NCBI GenBank assembly: GCA_903858115.1
Contig: CAIOHR010000184.1
Span: 23,379-87,378, forward strand
Length of the DNA: 64,000 bases
Source of the DNA: an uncultured Pirellula sp.
Lineage (GTDB): Bacteria > Planctomycetota > Planctomycetia > Pirellulales > Pirellulaceae
Direction: 5' to 3'
Part shown: positions 20,259-31,250 of the stretch, one piece after another
Layout: the number at the start of each line of letters is the position of its first letter
How positions within the stretch are numbered: position 1 is the first letter of the stretch
Translations under genes and position numbers: made by a program
The notes under the pieces: model-generated
Databases searched by the model: none
What the model saw: only the letters and a program-made list of their open reading frames with translations
Told to the model about the DNA's origin: nothing

Positions 20259-21212
20259 ATGCCGAAGACTCGACTACCTCGCCGCACCTGGATTGGGTCT
20301 GCGATCGGAACTATCGCAACATCGATCGCGACATCAAGGTTGACTTGGGGTGATCGAATTTCAGTTGGTTCAGCGTCAGCGATTCAGCCAAGTCTCGGGT
20401 TTAGTTTGTATGGAATGAAGACGTTACCGCTCGAGCTGGCGATGAGAACGTGCGCGGAGATAGGCTATTCGCATATCGAGTTCGCGCTGAACGCCGGTTA
20501 TCCGACCGAACCTGCTGTGTTCACTTCGGAATCGCGGGTGAAAGCTGCCACGATGTTGAGGGAGTTGCGACTCAGCCTTCCTTGTTTGATGTTGCACATG
20601 AGCCTGACTGCGGACGACAAAGCGCATGCGAGTGCATTGGACTTGATTCAAAGTGCAAGCGGAATGGGTCGAGATTTAGTGCCTGAGCAACCACCGATTC
20701 TAGAGACCGTTCTGGGAGGCACCCCGACCAAGTGGGAGGAACAGAAGAAGAGCATGGCCGATAGGCTTCACGATTGGGCTTTGACAGCCGAGAAATCGAA
20801 GACGGTGATCGCTATCAAGGCCCATGTCAGCAGCGCGGTCAATTCACCGGAGCGGCTGTTGTGGTTGCTCAACGAAGTGAAGTCGCCATCCATTCAGATT
20901 GCTTACGACTATAGTCACTTCGAGTTGCAAGGGATCGACATGGAGGAATCCATGAAGCTCCTTTTGCCACACACTCGATTCATCCACGTCAAGGACAGCG
21001 TCGGGGAACTGGGCAAATTTCAGTTCGTCTTGCCAGGTTCAGGTCGGACGGATTACGTAAAGTACTTTGGATTGCTTCGACAACACAGCTACGCGGGCCC
21101 GGTCTGTGTCGAAGTCAGCGGTCAGGTGTTTAATAAACCCGATTACAACCCAATCGCTGCCGCCAAGGAGTGCTACAGGGTGTTGTCGGACGCAAAGAAG
21201 AATGCCAGTTAG
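20259..21212 (+). CDS. Sugar phosphate isomerase/epimerase-like TIM-barrel protein, Tat-exported
   Basis: 317 residues. The N-terminus has a twin-arginine signal (PRRTWIGSAIGTIATSIA). The rest fits the xylose-isomerase-like / AP endonuclease 2 TIM barrel: 'GYSHIEFALNAGYPTE' (strand with Glu), 'IAYDYSHFELQG' (Asp/His metal site), 'HTRFIHVKDSVG' (His/Lys) and 'GPVCVEVSGQV' (final Glu). Such proteins isomerise or epimerise sugars or inositols with a divalent metal. Export suggests a periplasmic substrate. It ends 4 bases into the convergent PhoX gene. The exact substrate is unknown. Confidence 0.85.
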   Translation: MPKTRLPRRTWIGSAIGTIATSIATSRLTWGDRISVGSASAIQPSLGFSLYGMKTLPLELAMRTCAEIGYSHIEFALNAGYPTEPAVFTSESRVKAATMLRELRLSLPCLMLHMSLTADDKAHASALDLIQSASGMGRDLVPEQPPILETVLGGTPTKWEEQKKSMADRLHDWALTAEKSKTVIAIKAHVSSAVNSPERLLWLLNEVKSPSIQIAYDYSHFELQGIDMEESMKLLLPHTRFIHVKDSVGELGKFQFVLPGSGRTDYVKYFGLLRQHSYAGPVCVEVSGQVFNKPDYNPIAAAKECYRVLSDAKKNAS

Positions 21213-23146
21213 CTTCCGATGAAGCCGCCATCTTGCTTGCGAATAACGATGGTTGCCGATCGCGGGCGGCCACCGTTTGGGCCGTCTGGCCAGCTGCTGA
21301 CTTTGAGTGGCATGTTCGGATCGCTCAAGTCGTCGGCTGGTTCGCCTGGATGTTGAATGTTGACGAACATCGTTTTGCGATCGGGAGTCATTGCATTGCC
21401 TGTGATCTCACATCCTCGCGGACCGGTCAAGAAACGCCGCGTTTCCCCTGTAATGGGATCCGCGGCAAGCATCATGTTATGTCCTAATTCGGCATAACCT
21501 TCCTTCCCCATCACGCTGCTTGACATATCGGTTTGAATCCAAAGAACTCCGCTCGCGTCGAATTTGAGCCCATCGGGGCAGGCGAAGAAATCGCCCTTCG
21601 TATTGCCATGATTCGTGGAGTCTGCGTTCTTGGGGTTTCCTGCGAGCACAAAGATCTGCCACTTGAAACCGGTGGATGTCGCGTCATCATTCGTCTCTTT
21701 CCATCGGACGATGTGACCGAAGATATTCTTTGCACGTGGATTGGCTGCATCGGTTGCATGTCGACTTTTGTTGTTAGTCAACGTCACATACACCTCTTTT
21801 GTCTCCGGATGTACAGCCAACCATTCGGGGCGATCCATGGGGGTGGCACCCGCTATCTTGGCTGCCATTCGGCTGTGAATAGCAATATCTGCAGCATCAA
21901 ACCCTTCGGTATCCGTGGGACTCGATTTGCGGGGAATATTGTTCACTCCAGGGGCGAGCTCTAGCCAAGTGCCTGTTCCATCAGCGTTAAATCGAGCAGC
22001 ATACAACGTTCCTTTGTCGAGTAATCCCGACGTCTCTAAAACACCTGTTCCAGCTTTGGAGGTTGGATCCCATTTGCCTTCCGAAACAAACTTGTAAACA
22101 TGCTGGTCCATTTCGTCGTCACCCATGTAGACCACGACTCGGCCGTCCGGTGCAACGGTTAGTTCCGAATTTTCGTGTCGAAATCGACCCAAGGCGGTTC
22201 GTTTGACAGGCTTGGAAGTTGGATCGTAGGGATCGATCTCGACAACATAACCGAAACGCTCCGAGTCATTGTTGGGTTGCGAAAGATCAAAGCGGGGCAA
22301 TTGTTCCCACCAACGATAGCCGGGGACCTTTTTCTGATTGATCGTGTAAAAGAATCCTTCCGCGCTGAGGCCATAGGCTTTTTGAGCGGTTGTGGGTTGA
22401 AAGCCCGAAGCGTTGGTTCCGAACACTCCTTGAAAGTTCTCTTCGCAGGTGAGGTACGTTCCCCACGGCGTTCGACCGGCCGCGCAATTGTTGACAGTCC
22501 CCCTCGCTTCAGTCCCAAGCTTCTCTTTCGCGGGGCCAGCCAACGACATCGGTGTGTCCGCGGTGATGCGACGCGCACGAGGGGACTTCACTACTTGCCA
22601 GCGACCATCTTTTTGTTTTGCAATCTCGACGATCGAGACACCATGCGATGCGATCGACTTCCGAACTTTTTCCATTGGCATCGGCTGGGGAGGAAGTGGT
22701 TCGATACCGTCTGCGAACAATAGAATTTGGTCGGTGTACTCGTGATTGATCGCCAAGAGTCCACGTTCGTTGGGATCAAAACCGGGAAGGGGAAAGAACT
22801 CCATCCCATCGTGTCCCATCCCAGCCTGTTTCTCTTGTTCGTCTGCGGAGTTGGAAGCGTTCGGCTGGAAAGCTGGAGATTCGCCATTGATAGGATCGCC
22901 CCATCGGTAGAGAACCTCTGCCGTGTATCCTTCTGGCACGACAACGCGGTCTTCGATCGATGGCGGAATACTTCTGAATTGGAACATCTGCGAAGTTTTT
23001 CGCGTCTCTGGAGCAGATGCGTGAACATCGAGTTCGGTCAAGGCAGCGACGCAAGCACCGCTTGTCAGGATATGCACAAACGAACGGCGAGAAAGCGATT
23101 GCTCGATGAGTTCTCGCATGGGCAAGCTGTTGGTCTTGGGATTCAT
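21209..23146 (-). CDS. PhoX-family alkaline phosphatase, Tat-exported
   Basis: 645 residues from the ATG at 23146, which has an AAGGA site 9 bases upstream; the frame extends to 23191 without one. The twin-arginine signal is LSRRSFVHILTSGACVAAL (about 18-36). The body matches the PhoX family (formerly DUF839): 'GLLAINHEYTD', 'RGTVNNCAAGRTPWGTYLTCEEN', 'RFRHENSELTVAPDGRVVVYMGDD', 'RPEWLAVHPETKEVYVTLTNN' and 'CEITGNAMTPDRKTMFVNIQHPGE'. PhoX enzymes are calcium/iron phosphomonoesterases active in the periplasm. No phosphate-control site was seen upstream. It converges with the TIM-barrel gene, overlapping by 4 bases. Confidence 0.9.
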   Translation of the reverse strand: MNPKTNSLPMRELIEQSLSRRSFVHILTSGACVAALTELDVHASAPETRKTSQMFQFRSIPPSIEDRVVVPEGYTAEVLYRWGDPINGESPAFQPNASNSADEQEKQAGMGHDGMEFFPLPGFDPNERGLLAINHEYTDQILLFADGIEPLPPQPMPMEKVRKSIASHGVSIVEIAKQKDGRWQVVKSPRARRITADTPMSLAGPAKEKLGTEARGTVNNCAAGRTPWGTYLTCEENFQGVFGTNASGFQPTTAQKAYGLSAEGFFYTINQKKVPGYRWWEQLPRFDLSQPNNDSERFGYVVEIDPYDPTSKPVKRTALGRFRHENSELTVAPDGRVVVYMGDDEMDQHVYKFVSEGKWDPTSKAGTGVLETSGLLDKGTLYAARFNADGTGTWLELAPGVNNIPRKSSPTDTEGFDAADIAIHSRMAAKIAGATPMDRPEWLAVHPETKEVYVTLTNNKSRHATDAANPRAKNIFGHIVRWKETNDDATSTGFKWQIFVLAGNPKNADSTNHGNTKGDFFACPDGLKFDASGVLWIQTDMSSSVMGKEGYAELGHNMMLAADPITGETRRFLTGPRGCEITGNAMTPDRKTMFVNIQHPGEPADDLSDPNMPLKVSSWPDGPNGGRPRSATIVIRKQDGGFIGS

Positions 23147-23330
23147 GATGGCAATTCCTTGAGTCGTCGATACTTCATCAAAATGTTTCAAGTTCCTCTA
23201 TGTTTATAACTCAATAAGCATAGGACACGAGAGCAAAAACCTCGAGTACAATCTCGCGAAGTCGAGTGGAACAGGGGTTTGGTCACTCGGAAAGAATCAC
23301 TCGAGAATTATTGGATAGAGCTGGAAAAAC

Positions 23331-24143
23331 ATGATGCAAAAGGAAATGCTCGATCACGTTGTGGTGGTAACTGGCGGAGCGAGCGGGATCGGAAACGCGT
23401 CCGTGCGTGCCTTTGCTTCCCAGGGAGCCCGGGTTGCTATCTGGGATCAGTCGGAGGAAACAGCCACCATTGCGGATTCGATGAGTCGAGAGTTTGAGAC
23501 AACGGTCGTTGGTGTGAAGACGGATGTTGCCGTTGAAGGCGATGTCCACGCAGCTTTGCGCACGACTTTAGAGAAGTTTGGTTCTGTCGATCACTTGGTT
23601 CATGGCGTCGCTATCGGTTCGGGCAAGTTTGGCTTCCCGTTTTTGAAGCTGGCTCCGAGCGATTGGCACCGGGTACTCCAAGTCAACATCATGGGAATGG
23701 TCCATGTCGCGCATGCGATCACGCCAGTGATGGTCCAACGGCAGCAGGGAAGTATGGTGTTTCTAGCGTCGGTTGCAGGACAGATCGGATCGCAAACCGA
23801 CCCTCCTTATAGCGCTTCGAAAGCCGCCAACATCAATTTTGCACAATGCATGGCCAAAGATTTGGCTGGCCACAATGTTCGGGTAAACACCATTTGTCCT
23901 GGGATGGTCAAAACACCACTCAACAAATCTGTCTGGCAAGCGTGGTATGATCAAGCGTCGGAGGCAGACAGGTTGGACTACGACGAGTGGTCGCGTAGAA
24001 AAATCGAATCGATTGTGCCTCTCAAAAAATGGCAGACGCCGGAAGACATCGCCAACATGATTTACTTCTTATCTAGCTCTCGCGGTGCCCATGTCACCGG
24101 TCAAACGATCAACGTCGATGGTGGGTATGTCATGCATTGGTAG
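23331..24143 (+). CDS. Short-chain dehydrogenase/reductase (SDR)
   Basis: 270 residues. The classical SDR motifs are present: TGGASGIG at 14-21 (cofactor binding), catalytic Ser147, Tyr160 and Lys164 in the YSASKAAN segment, and 'NTICPGMVKTP' after the active site. The C-terminal 'HVTGQTINVDGGYV' is typical of the FabG-like classical family. It would use NAD(P)H to oxidise or reduce a hydroxyl/keto group. The acidic 'IWDQ' at the end of beta strand 2 hints at NAD preference (inference). The substrate is unknown and it is transcribed alone. Confidence 0.9.
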   Translation: MMQKEMLDHVVVVTGGASGIGNASVRAFASQGARVAIWDQSEETATIADSMSREFETTVVGVKTDVAVEGDVHAALRTTLEKFGSVDHLVHGVAIGSGKFGFPFLKLAPSDWHRVLQVNIMGMVHVAHAITPVMVQRQQGSMVFLASVAGQIGSQTDPPYSASKAANINFAQCMAKDLAGHNVRVNTICPGMVKTPLNKSVWQAWYDQASEADRLDYDEWSRRKIESIVPLKKWQTPEDIANMIYFLSSSRGAHVTGQTINVDGGYVMHW

Positions 24144-24173
24144 CGAAACGAGACGATTGGTTCACGACGGTAG

Positions 24174-24389
24174 TTAGCCACGGAAACGTGCCGCGTCGAT
24201 CGCTGCCCATATATGCATAATCCAGCCCAGCAGCACGAACCATAACGCGGTTGCCGTCACGAAGAAGACCAATGCAGAAATCCATCGCCCTTGGATCAAC
24301 TGCCCTAAACCTGGGTAAAAGAAACTGGCCAACGCACTGATGACGTTTCCTGTGGAGCCTGGCCCTTGCATGGTGATTTCGGTACTCAT
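24174..24389 (-). CDS. Small membrane protein, TM2-like
   Basis: 71 residues. The first helix follows the motif 'FFYPGLGQLIQGRW', which is typical of TM2-domain and related small membrane proteins, and a second helix is ALVFFVTATALWFVLLGWIM. The C-terminus ends 'IDAARFRG'. It lies 116 bases downstream of leuS on the same strand. There is no known enzymatic role. Confidence 0.75.
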   Translation of the reverse strand: MSTEITMQGPGSTGNVISALASFFYPGLGQLIQGRWISALVFFVTATALWFVLLGWIMHIWAAIDAARFRG

Positions 24390-24505
24390 TTCTTTCCTGG
24401 CCTCTTTCTGTATGGCCTTGAACGTAAACAGTCCTATTTCGCTCGACGAAATCGATTCTTGGATATTTGCGTACGCTGATCATCATTTTCATGCTTTGTT
24501 GATCA

Positions 24506-27337
24506 TCACTTGACGACAAAATTGACCATGCGGCCGGGGATGACGATTGCTTTGACAATCGCTTTTCCTTCAAGCCATTCATTGATCTTCTCGTGATTGC
24601 GGCCGGCGGCTTCCATTTGCTCAACCGTCGCATCGGCCGGGACCATGACCTTGGCTCGAACCTTGCCGTTGATTTGCAAGGGAATCTCAATCTCACTGGT
24701 TCGCGTCATCGCTTCGTCGTACGTTGGCCAAGGCTCGTACGTAAGTGATTGGTCATGCCCGAGCGCATGCCACAACTCTTCTGCAATATGCGGAGCATAC
24801 GGCGCTAACAATAACACCAACGCCTCCATCGCTCGTTTGGGACGCACCGACTCCTTCGTAAAGTAGTTGACGAACTCCATCATTCTGGCGATCGGTGTAT
24901 TGAAACCCAAGGTCTCAATATCCTTCGTTACCTGCAGGATCGTGCTATGCAGCACGCGGTTCTGCTCCGGAGTGGGCTCGACATCTTGAATGCAATCCAA
25001 AAGATCATTTCCGTCACTCTGCGTATCGATCATCAAACGCCAAACGCGGTCCAGAAAATTCCGAACGCCATTGACCCCTTTCGTGCTCCAGGGCTTGGTC
25101 GCCTCGAGTGGGCCCATGAACATCTCGTAGAGTCGCAACGAATCGGCACCATATTCCGAGACTACAGAATCGGGATTGATGACGTTCCCTCGCGCCTTCG
25201 ACATCTTGTGCGCTCGACTATCGATTCGAATTTTGTCGTTCGAAATCAAAACAAAACTATCACCCACTTTGGTGACTTCTGATTCTTCGACTTTGACCGC
25301 TTCGACCAATTGTTTGGATACGCGATCGATCAATCCATTGTCGGATTTTTCTAACGCGGAGGAACTCACCCAACTGCCATCGGGAAGCCGGAAGCCTGTG
25401 AACTCCACCTCGCCGAGAATCATCCCTTGATTGACCAGTTTCTGAAATGGTTCCGGTTGTGAGACATGGCCTCGATCGTAAAGAACTTTGTGCCAGAAAC
25501 GTGCATACAAAAGATGCAACACCGCATGCTCGGCACCGCCGATGTAGAGATCGACGGGCATCCAAGCTTTCTCTTTGGCTGGATCGACGATGGCATTCGC
25601 ATTTTTTGGATCGATGAATCGCAAATAGTACCAACACGAACCTGCCCATTGAGGCATGGTATTGGTTTCTCGCCGATAGCGAACTCCATCGATGGTAACA
25701 TAGAGCCACGAATCGTCTGCTTTGGCCAACGGTGGCTCCGGACGACCGTGCGGTTTGAAGTCCTCAAGGTGTGGTAAATCGACTGGCAATGTCGTTTGAT
25801 CGACGGCTCGCTTGCGACCGGTCGGGTTTCCCTCTTTATCGAGTTCATGCAAGATCGGGAACGGCTCTCCCCAAAATCGTTGACGACTAAAGAGCCAATC
25901 GCGCAGTTTGTAATTCACCGCCCCTTTCGCGATCCCTTGCTGACTCAGCGATTCGATGATGTTCGACTTTGCTTGGTCGGTATCGAGCCCATCGATGGCA
26001 CCACTATTCATCGCCTTACCTGGGCCGGTATAGCAAACCTGACCGGCTAGGATTGCATCGAGATCGTCGCTGCTGGATTCTGGCTTTACCACACAAACGA
26101 TCGGTAGTTTGTACGCTTGGGCAAACTCAAAATCACGATCATCATGCGCTGGAACGGCCATGATAGCGCCTGTCCCGTATCCAATGAGTACATAGTCAGC
26201 GATCCAAACCGGGATCGGTTTGCCCGTGACCGGGTTAATCGCATGCGCACCGGTGAAGACACCTGTTTTCTTTTTGTCACCGTCGGTACGATCGCGGTCG
26301 CTCTTGAAAGCCGCAGCATCGCAATACGTTTTTACGGCGGCCGCTTGTCCGCTCGTGACGATCGACTTCACCAACGGATGCTCGGGAGCGATCACCATGT
26401 AGGTGGCACCGTAGAGCGTATCTGGTCGAGTTGTATAGACGCGTATCGTGCCCGATGGTTGTTGCTCTGGGAACGCAGACTCGGCCCGCGCAGCTTTCCA
26501 ATCACTGAACTGTTCCGCAGCAATCACAGGAAAGTCCACTTCTGCGCCCGTACTCCGACCGATCCAATCCGATTGAAGCTTCTTGATACTCGGAGACCAA
26601 TCGAGCGGCTCCAAGTCGTGGATCAATCGATCGCCGTACGCTGTGATGCGAAGCATCCATTGTCGAAGGGGAATGCGTTGGACGGGATGATTGCCTCGTT
26701 CGCTCTTGCCATCGATGACTTCTTCGTTGGCGAGAACCGTCCCAAGTCCCGGGCACCAATTCACGAGCGCTTCGTCTTGGTAAGCTAATCTGTGTCGATC
26801 TCGATACGCGTCCACGACAAATGCTCCAGCGGACTGAACGTCTGCTGGAATAGGAAGCTCCGCAATCGGGCGACCTTTCTGTTGTTCAAAGTCGAACCAC
26901 GTGTCGTACAATTCGAGAAAGATCCACTGCGTCCATTTGAAGTAGTCGACATCGGTCGTCGACAAACATCGGTCCCAATCGTAGGAGAAGCCCAGCATCT
27001 TGAGTTGCCGAGTAAAGTTCGCGATGTTGTTTTCCGTACTCACACGGGGTGGTGTATTCGTACGAATCGCGTATTCCTCGGCGGGCAGTCCGAACGCATC
27101 GTAGCCCATCGGATGAAGGACTGTTTTTCCCTTCATCCGAGAGAAACGAGCGACGATATCGGTAGCGGTATAACCTTCGGGATGGCCGACATGTAGCCCC
27201 GCTCCGCTCGGATAAGGAAACATGTCTAGGACGTAGACTTTTTCCCCTCGAGGCATTTCCGGGCATTGAAATGTCTTGTTCACATCCCAATAGCTTTGCC
27301 ATTTGGGTTCGATGGTTGCTGGGTTATACCGTGGCAT
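24506..27337 (-). CDS. leuS: Leucyl-tRNA synthetase
   Basis: 943 residues from the ATG at 27337 ([18 protein letters not shown]); the frame extends upstream to 27454, but only this start gives the conserved N-terminus. The class I HIGH motif is HVGH at 49-52 after 'PYPSGAGL', and the KMSKS loop is KMSKARGNV in the last third. The CP1 editing domain lies between ([20 protein letters not shown], and '[18 protein letters not shown]'). It charges tRNA-Leu with leucine. It sits 35 bases after lpdA on the same strand. Confidence 0.98.
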   Translation of the reverse strand: MPRYNPATIEPKWQSYWDVNKTFQCPEMPRGEKVYVLDMFPYPSGAGLHVGHPEGYTATDIVARFSRMKGKTVLHPMGYDAFGLPAEEYAIRTNTPPRVSTENNIANFTRQLKMLGFSYDWDRCLSTTDVDYFKWTQWIFLELYDTWFDFEQQKGRPIAELPIPADVQSAGAFVVDAYRDRHRLAYQDEALVNWCPGLGTVLANEEVIDGKSERGNHPVQRIPLRQWMLRITAYGDRLIHDLEPLDWSPSIKKLQSDWIGRSTGAEVDFPVIAAEQFSDWKAARAESAFPEQQPSGTIRVYTTRPDTLYGATYMVIAPEHPLVKSIVTSGQAAAVKTYCDAAAFKSDRDRTDGDKKKTGVFTGAHAINPVTGKPIPVWIADYVLIGYGTGAIMAVPAHDDRDFEFAQAYKLPIVCVVKPESSSDDLDAILAGQVCYTGPGKAMNSGAIDGLDTDQAKSNIIESLSQQGIAKGAVNYKLRDWLFSRQRFWGEPFPILHELDKEGNPTGRKRAVDQTTLPVDLPHLEDFKPHGRPEPPLAKADDSWLYVTIDGVRYRRETNTMPQWAGSCWYYLRFIDPKNANAIVDPAKEKAWMPVDLYIGGAEHAVLHLLYARFWHKVLYDRGHVSQPEPFQKLVNQGMILGEVEFTGFRLPDGSWVSSSALEKSDNGLIDRVSKQLVEAVKVEESEVTKVGDSFVLISNDKIRIDSRAHKMSKARGNVINPDSVVSEYGADSLRLYEMFMGPLEATKPWSTKGVNGVRNFLDRVWRLMIDTQSDGNDLLDCIQDVEPTPEQNRVLHSTILQVTKDIETLGFNTPIARMMEFVNYFTKESVRPKRAMEALVLLLAPYAPHIAEELWHALGHDQSLTYEPWPTYDEAMTRTSEIEIPLQINGKVRAKVMVPADATVEQMEAAGRNHEKINEWLEGKAIVKAIVIPGRMVNFVVK

Positions 27338-27372
27338 AAGGCTTCGTTGATTGGTTTCGAGACAGAAAAGAA

Positions 27373-28770
27373 TTAAGCGGAGTGAATGGCGCGACCATCC
27401 ACAGCGAGTGCAGCTTCGTGCATAGTTTCCGCAAGTGTTGGGTGAGCATGGCAACTGCGAGCAATATCTTCGCTGCTTGCTCCGAACTCGATGGCGACGG
27501 CCGCTTCGGCGATCAAGTCACCGGCGCGAGCACCGATGATGTGGACGCCAAGCACACGGTCGGTCTTCGCGTCGGCGAGAATTTTGACTCGTCCCTCGAT
27601 ATCTCCGAGAGTCCGTGCGCGGCCGTTGGCACCATAGGCTCCGACGCCCTTTCGATATTCGATGCCCGATTGCTTGAGTTGCTCTTCGGTTTTTCCGACG
27701 GTCGCAATCTCGGGGTGTGTATAAACGATGGCCGGGATGCAATCGTAGTTGAAGTGCGCGTGGATGCCGGCGATTCGCTCTATGCAGACCACGGCTTCTT
27801 CCATCGCTTTATGAGCTAACATCGCACCGCCGATCAAATCGCCCAAGGCGTAGATACCTTTGACTGATGTTTGGTAGGTAGTTGTATCGACAGGAACGAA
27901 TCCTCGTTTGTCGGTTTCGATTCCGGCCGACTCCAGTCCGATGTTTTGGGAGTTCGGAACTCGACCTGCAGCCAACAGAACGCGATCGCAGATGATCGGT
28001 TCAGCACCTTTGCAACGGACCACACATTGTCCGTTCTCTACTCGGGCACTCTCGACCCAGGAGTTGAGTCGGAACTCGATACCTTGGCGAGCAAAGATGC
28101 GTTGGGCTAGTTGGCTCAGTTCGTTGTCCATCCCGGGCAAGATTCGATCCATCGCTTCAAGTACGATGACTTCGCTGCCCAGTCGATTCCAAACGCTTCC
28201 CAGTTCGAGACCAATGTAACCGCCGCCGATCACGACAAATCGTTTCGGTACAGCGTTGTAAGAAAGCGCTGTCGTGCTGTTGCCGATCAAGTTGCCGTCC
28301 TCTTCGACTCCGCGCATCGAAGCAGGTCGAGAGCCTGTCGCGAGCACGATATGTTTTGCCTTGATCAAGAACGAATCGTTAGCGGTTTGGACTGCGATCG
28401 TGTTCGGATCGCGAAGTTGGCCAACTCCGTTGTATCCGGTTACTTTGTTCTTTTTGAAAAGCAAATCGATCCCGCTGGTCAACGTCTGAACCACTTGGTC
28501 CTTTCGCTTCATCATGGCAGCCAAGTCCAATTGGACGTTGTTGGCGATGACTCCGTGATTGCTCAGCCCTGTTTTGGTATCGTGATAGATATGGCTCGAT
28601 TCGAGAAGTGCTTTGCTCGGAATGCAACCGACGCGAAGGCAAGTTCCACCAAATTTTGCATTTTCATCGATGCAGGCAGCATTCATCCCTAACTGCGCGG
28701 CTCGAATCGCAGCCACGTAACCACCAGGTCCCCCGCCGAGGACTACTACATCATGTTCAATTGTTTTCAT
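27373..28770 (-). CDS. lpdA: Dihydrolipoyl dehydrogenase (E3)
   Basis: 465 residues from the ATG at 28770 ([21 protein letters not shown]); the frame runs further upstream to 28839 without conserved residues. The FAD-binding GGGPGG, the redox-active disulfide [13 protein letters not shown], the NAD-binding [10 protein letters not shown] and the C-terminal catalytic '[13 protein letters not shown]' are all present. It reoxidises lipoyl groups of pyruvate and 2-oxoglutarate dehydrogenase or the glycine cleavage system. No E1 or E2 gene is in the window; the next gene on the strand is leuS. Confidence 0.97.
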   Translation of the reverse strand: MKTIEHDVVVLGGGPGGYVAAIRAAQLGMNAACIDENAKFGGTCLRVGCIPSKALLESSHIYHDTKTGLSNHGVIANNVQLDLAAMMKRKDQVVQTLTSGIDLLFKKNKVTGYNGVGQLRDPNTIAVQTANDSFLIKAKHIVLATGSRPASMRGVEEDGNLIGNSTTALSYNAVPKRFVVIGGGYIGLELGSVWNRLGSEVIVLEAMDRILPGMDNELSQLAQRIFARQGIEFRLNSWVESARVENGQCVVRCKGAEPIICDRVLLAAGRVPNSQNIGLESAGIETDKRGFVPVDTTTYQTSVKGIYALGDLIGGAMLAHKAMEEAVVCIERIAGIHAHFNYDCIPAIVYTHPEIATVGKTEEQLKQSGIEYRKGVGAYGANGRARTLGDIEGRVKILADAKTDRVLGVHIIGARAGDLIAEAAVAIEFGASSEDIARSCHAHPTLAETMHEAALAVDGRAIHSA

Positions 28771-28918
28771 TGCTTTATTGGATCTGTTTGGGAAAGCTGG
28801 AGCAAAATGGGAGGCCAAAACCTGCAAAATCGCCCACAAAGCTTAGCCACTGGGCCTTGTTTTCTAAAGACCTAAGAGACGCTTTCACGGTTCGATCCTT
28901 GGTGTAAACTGGCACACT

Positions 28919-29626
28919 ATGATTGCGAAGCGAATTGATCGATTGGTGGAATGGACGAAATGGCCCGCGGCTTTTGCCGCGGTGGCGACCATTCCGCTCA
29001 CGTTGGTCGCGATTTTCTGGCAACTCTCGAAATCGCTCGATTCCCCGGTCTTTTTGGTGATGTTTGTTGCTGGATTCGGTTTGCTATGTTTCGCCGTTCG
29101 AACGTCGCTAGGCAGTTCCCGATGGGTGAAAATGCTCTTCGGATGGTTGCATGACGGAACTCAAGCCGCAGTGGCGATGTTGATGCTCCACCCCGTGGTT
29201 GGGATTCGGAAAGAGCGAGTTCCAGATTCTTCGCGGGTTCGATGGCTTGGGAAAGGGAACTGGATCATGCTGGTTTCGCCCTACATCGTGCCCCTTTCGA
29301 CGATCCTACTTTGGCTGGTTTCACTCCTCCTGTTTGCGGCCTTGCGAAGCGCGGTCCTCGGCTTCGGGTTGGGTTTACACTTGGCTTATGTGGGTTTTCA
29401 ATGGAGTTCAGGGACGAGCGAACTGCGTCGATTGGGGAGCAAGTTCTGTTGGATGTTTTTGCCCGCTGCCAACTTAGCGATCGCAGGATTCGTCTTTGCA
29501 TTCGCGATCGATGGTTTTTCCGGAGCCTGGGGGTTCGGCTACGACTGCATCACGATGCCATGGTCTGCATGGGAGTATGTGTACAACCTAATTGTAGGCG
29601 AGACGGTGGTTGAGCCCAAAGAGTGA
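28919..29626 (+). CDS. Multi-pass membrane protein of unknown function
   Basis: 235 residues with about six hydrophobic segments (for example AAFAAVATIPLTLVAIFW, VFLVMFVAGFGLLCFAV, MLVSPYIVPLSTILLWLVSL, LAIAGFVFAFAI). A 'GLGLHLAYVGFQW' segment and 'LHPVVGI' resemble parts of planctomycete M50-like membrane proteins, but there is no HExxH zinc-protease motif. It is divergent from lpdA with 148 bases between them. I do not recognise a definite family. Confidence 0.6.
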   Translation: MIAKRIDRLVEWTKWPAAFAAVATIPLTLVAIFWQLSKSLDSPVFLVMFVAGFGLLCFAVRTSLGSSRWVKMLFGWLHDGTQAAVAMLMLHPVVGIRKERVPDSSRVRWLGKGNWIMLVSPYIVPLSTILLWLVSLLLFAALRSAVLGFGLGLHLAYVGFQWSSGTSELRRLGSKFCWMFLPAANLAIAGFVFAFAIDGFSGAWGFGYDCITMPWSAWEYVYNLIVGETVVEPKE

Positions 29627-29807
29627 AACTCACGTCGACGGAAAATGTTCCATCATCATCAATCATGGAACCGAATGTTGGCTGTGGATACGAAAAAATG
29701 ATTAAAGCCTAGTGTAATCGTGGGTCTGGTTATAAACTCTCTCCCTGCGCGAAGCTGCATCTGGATGGTTTCGCTCCCCAAGAATTAGGTTGGCGATAAG
29801 GTCTTTC

Positions 29808-31121
29808 ATGCGAGTGCTGGTTGTCGGTAATGGTGGTAGAGAACATGCCTTGGCGTGGAAGATCAGTCAAAGCCCACGCCTGAAGCGGCTGTGGGTTGCC
29901 CCAGGAAATGCAGGAACGGCTCTCGAAGCGGAAAACGTGGCAATCGCGGCAGACGACATCGCCGGATTGGTCGCCTTTGCAAAAAAAGAGTCGGTCGATT
30001 TGGTCGTCGTTGGCCCTGAGGTGCCACTCACGCTGGGATTGGTAGACGCGCTCGCGAATGAAAAGATTCGAGCCTTCGGACCCAACAAAGCGGCTGCACA
30101 ACTCGAAGGAAGCAAAGTCTTCTGCAAGCTGTTGCTGCGACAAGCGGACGTGCCGACCGCCGACTATCAAGCGTTTCGGGATGCCGATAGCGCCATGCGT
30201 TACATCAAGACGCGATATCCTAACGAACGGGAGAAAGCACCCGTCGTTCTCAAGGCTGACGGCCTAGCGAGCGGCAAAGGAGTGATCGTTTGTTCGTATC
30301 GCGATGAGGCACTGGAAGCGATCGATCGAATCGGGCGCAAGAACGAGTTTGGGCGTGCGGGCGCTCAAATGATTATCGAAGAGCGACTCGAGGGCCCCGA
30401 AGCGAGCGTGCTTGCGATTACCGACGGAAAGACGATCCTTACCTTGCCTTCGGCGCAAGATCACAAAGCGGCTTACGATGGAGACAAAGGCCCCAACACA
30501 GGCGGCATGGGTGCTTATTCTCCGACACCGATTGTCACCGATGAATTGCTCGAAACGATCGAAGACAAGATCTTGGTGCCAACCATTCATACGATGAAGC
30601 GAAATCGCAAACCGTTTCGAGGTGTGCTCTACGCGGGTCTGATGCTGACGCAGTCTGGACCAAAAGTTTTGGAATACAACGTTCGATTCGGTGATCCCGA
30701 GTGCCAGCCATTGTTGATGCGGCTCAAAAGCGATCTTTTGGATATTCTAGAAGCGACTGTCGATGGAGCGTTGGATCAAATTGAATCCCCCGTTTGGGAT
30801 CCGCGTCCTGCCATCTGTGTTGTCATGGCGAGTCAGGGCTATCCTGGCAGTTACGAGAATGGCAAGATCATTACCGGGCTCGAGAGTGCCGCGAAGATCC
30901 CGGATGTCAAGGTTTTCCATGCCGGAACCAAACTGGTTGACGGTCAAGTTCACACGAATGGTGGGCGTGTTCTCGGGGTGACGGCATTGGGAGATAGCTT
31001 GGCGATCGCGAAGCTCAACGCGTACACGGCAGTCCAGGCGGTGCGCTGGCCAGGTGCATGGTGCCGCAAAGATATCAGCGACAAAGCGAATCAGTATCTG
31101 GCATCGTTGACCGAGACATAG
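29808..31121 (+). CDS. purD: Phosphoribosylamine-glycine ligase (GAR synthetase)
   Basis: 437 residues from the ATG at 29808, which has an AAGG site upstream and gives the conserved start MRVLVVGNGGREHALAWK. ATP-grasp features are present: 'PVVLKADGLASGKGVIV' (about 146-162), 'FGRAGAQMIIEERLEGPEAS', the 'SAQDHKAAYDGDKGPNTGGMG' segment and the metal ligands in 'YNVRFGDPECQPLL'. It performs the second step of purine synthesis. It appears monocistronic, with a weak hairpin after the stop. Confidence 0.97.
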   Translation: MRVLVVGNGGREHALAWKISQSPRLKRLWVAPGNAGTALEAENVAIAADDIAGLVAFAKKESVDLVVVGPEVPLTLGLVDALANEKIRAFGPNKAAAQLEGSKVFCKLLLRQADVPTADYQAFRDADSAMRYIKTRYPNEREKAPVVLKADGLASGKGVIVCSYRDEALEAIDRIGRKNEFGRAGAQMIIEERLEGPEASVLAITDGKTILTLPSAQDHKAAYDGDKGPNTGGMGAYSPTPIVTDELLETIEDKILVPTIHTMKRNRKPFRGVLYAGLMLTQSGPKVLEYNVRFGDPECQPLLMRLKSDLLDILEATVDGALDQIESPVWDPRPAICVVMASQGYPGSYENGKIITGLESAAKIPDVKVFHAGTKLVDGQVHTNGGRVLGVTALGDSLAIAKLNAYTAVQAVRWPGAWCRKDISDKANQYLASLTET

Positions 31122-31132
31122 GGATATCGTAG

Positions 31133-31156
31133 AACGATTGTTCTCAATCGTTTTCG
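31133..31156 (+). terminator. Weak terminator-like hairpin after purD
   Basis: AACGATTG and CAATCGTT form a perfect 8-bp stem around TTCT, 11 bases after the purD stop. The stem is AT-rich and the T tract is only about four long, so termination efficiency is doubtful. Confidence 0.4.
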
Positions 31157-31198
31157 AAGCAATTAGGGACAACTGCTCTACTCTCGAACCCTAATTAT

Positions 31199-31228
31199 AA
31201 AAAAAGGCACTCGCTTCCGAGTGCCTTT
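31199..31228 (-). terminator. Rho-independent terminator of the lipoprotein/DUF1559 unit
   Basis: Read on the minus strand, GGCACTCG and CGAGTGCC form an 8-bp GC-rich stem, extended by A-T pairs, around a four-base loop and followed by seven T. It lies 22 bases after the stop of the minus-strand lipoprotein gene. Confidence 0.85.
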
Positions 31229-31250
31229 GAGTAGTCAAAACTGCTGTCTT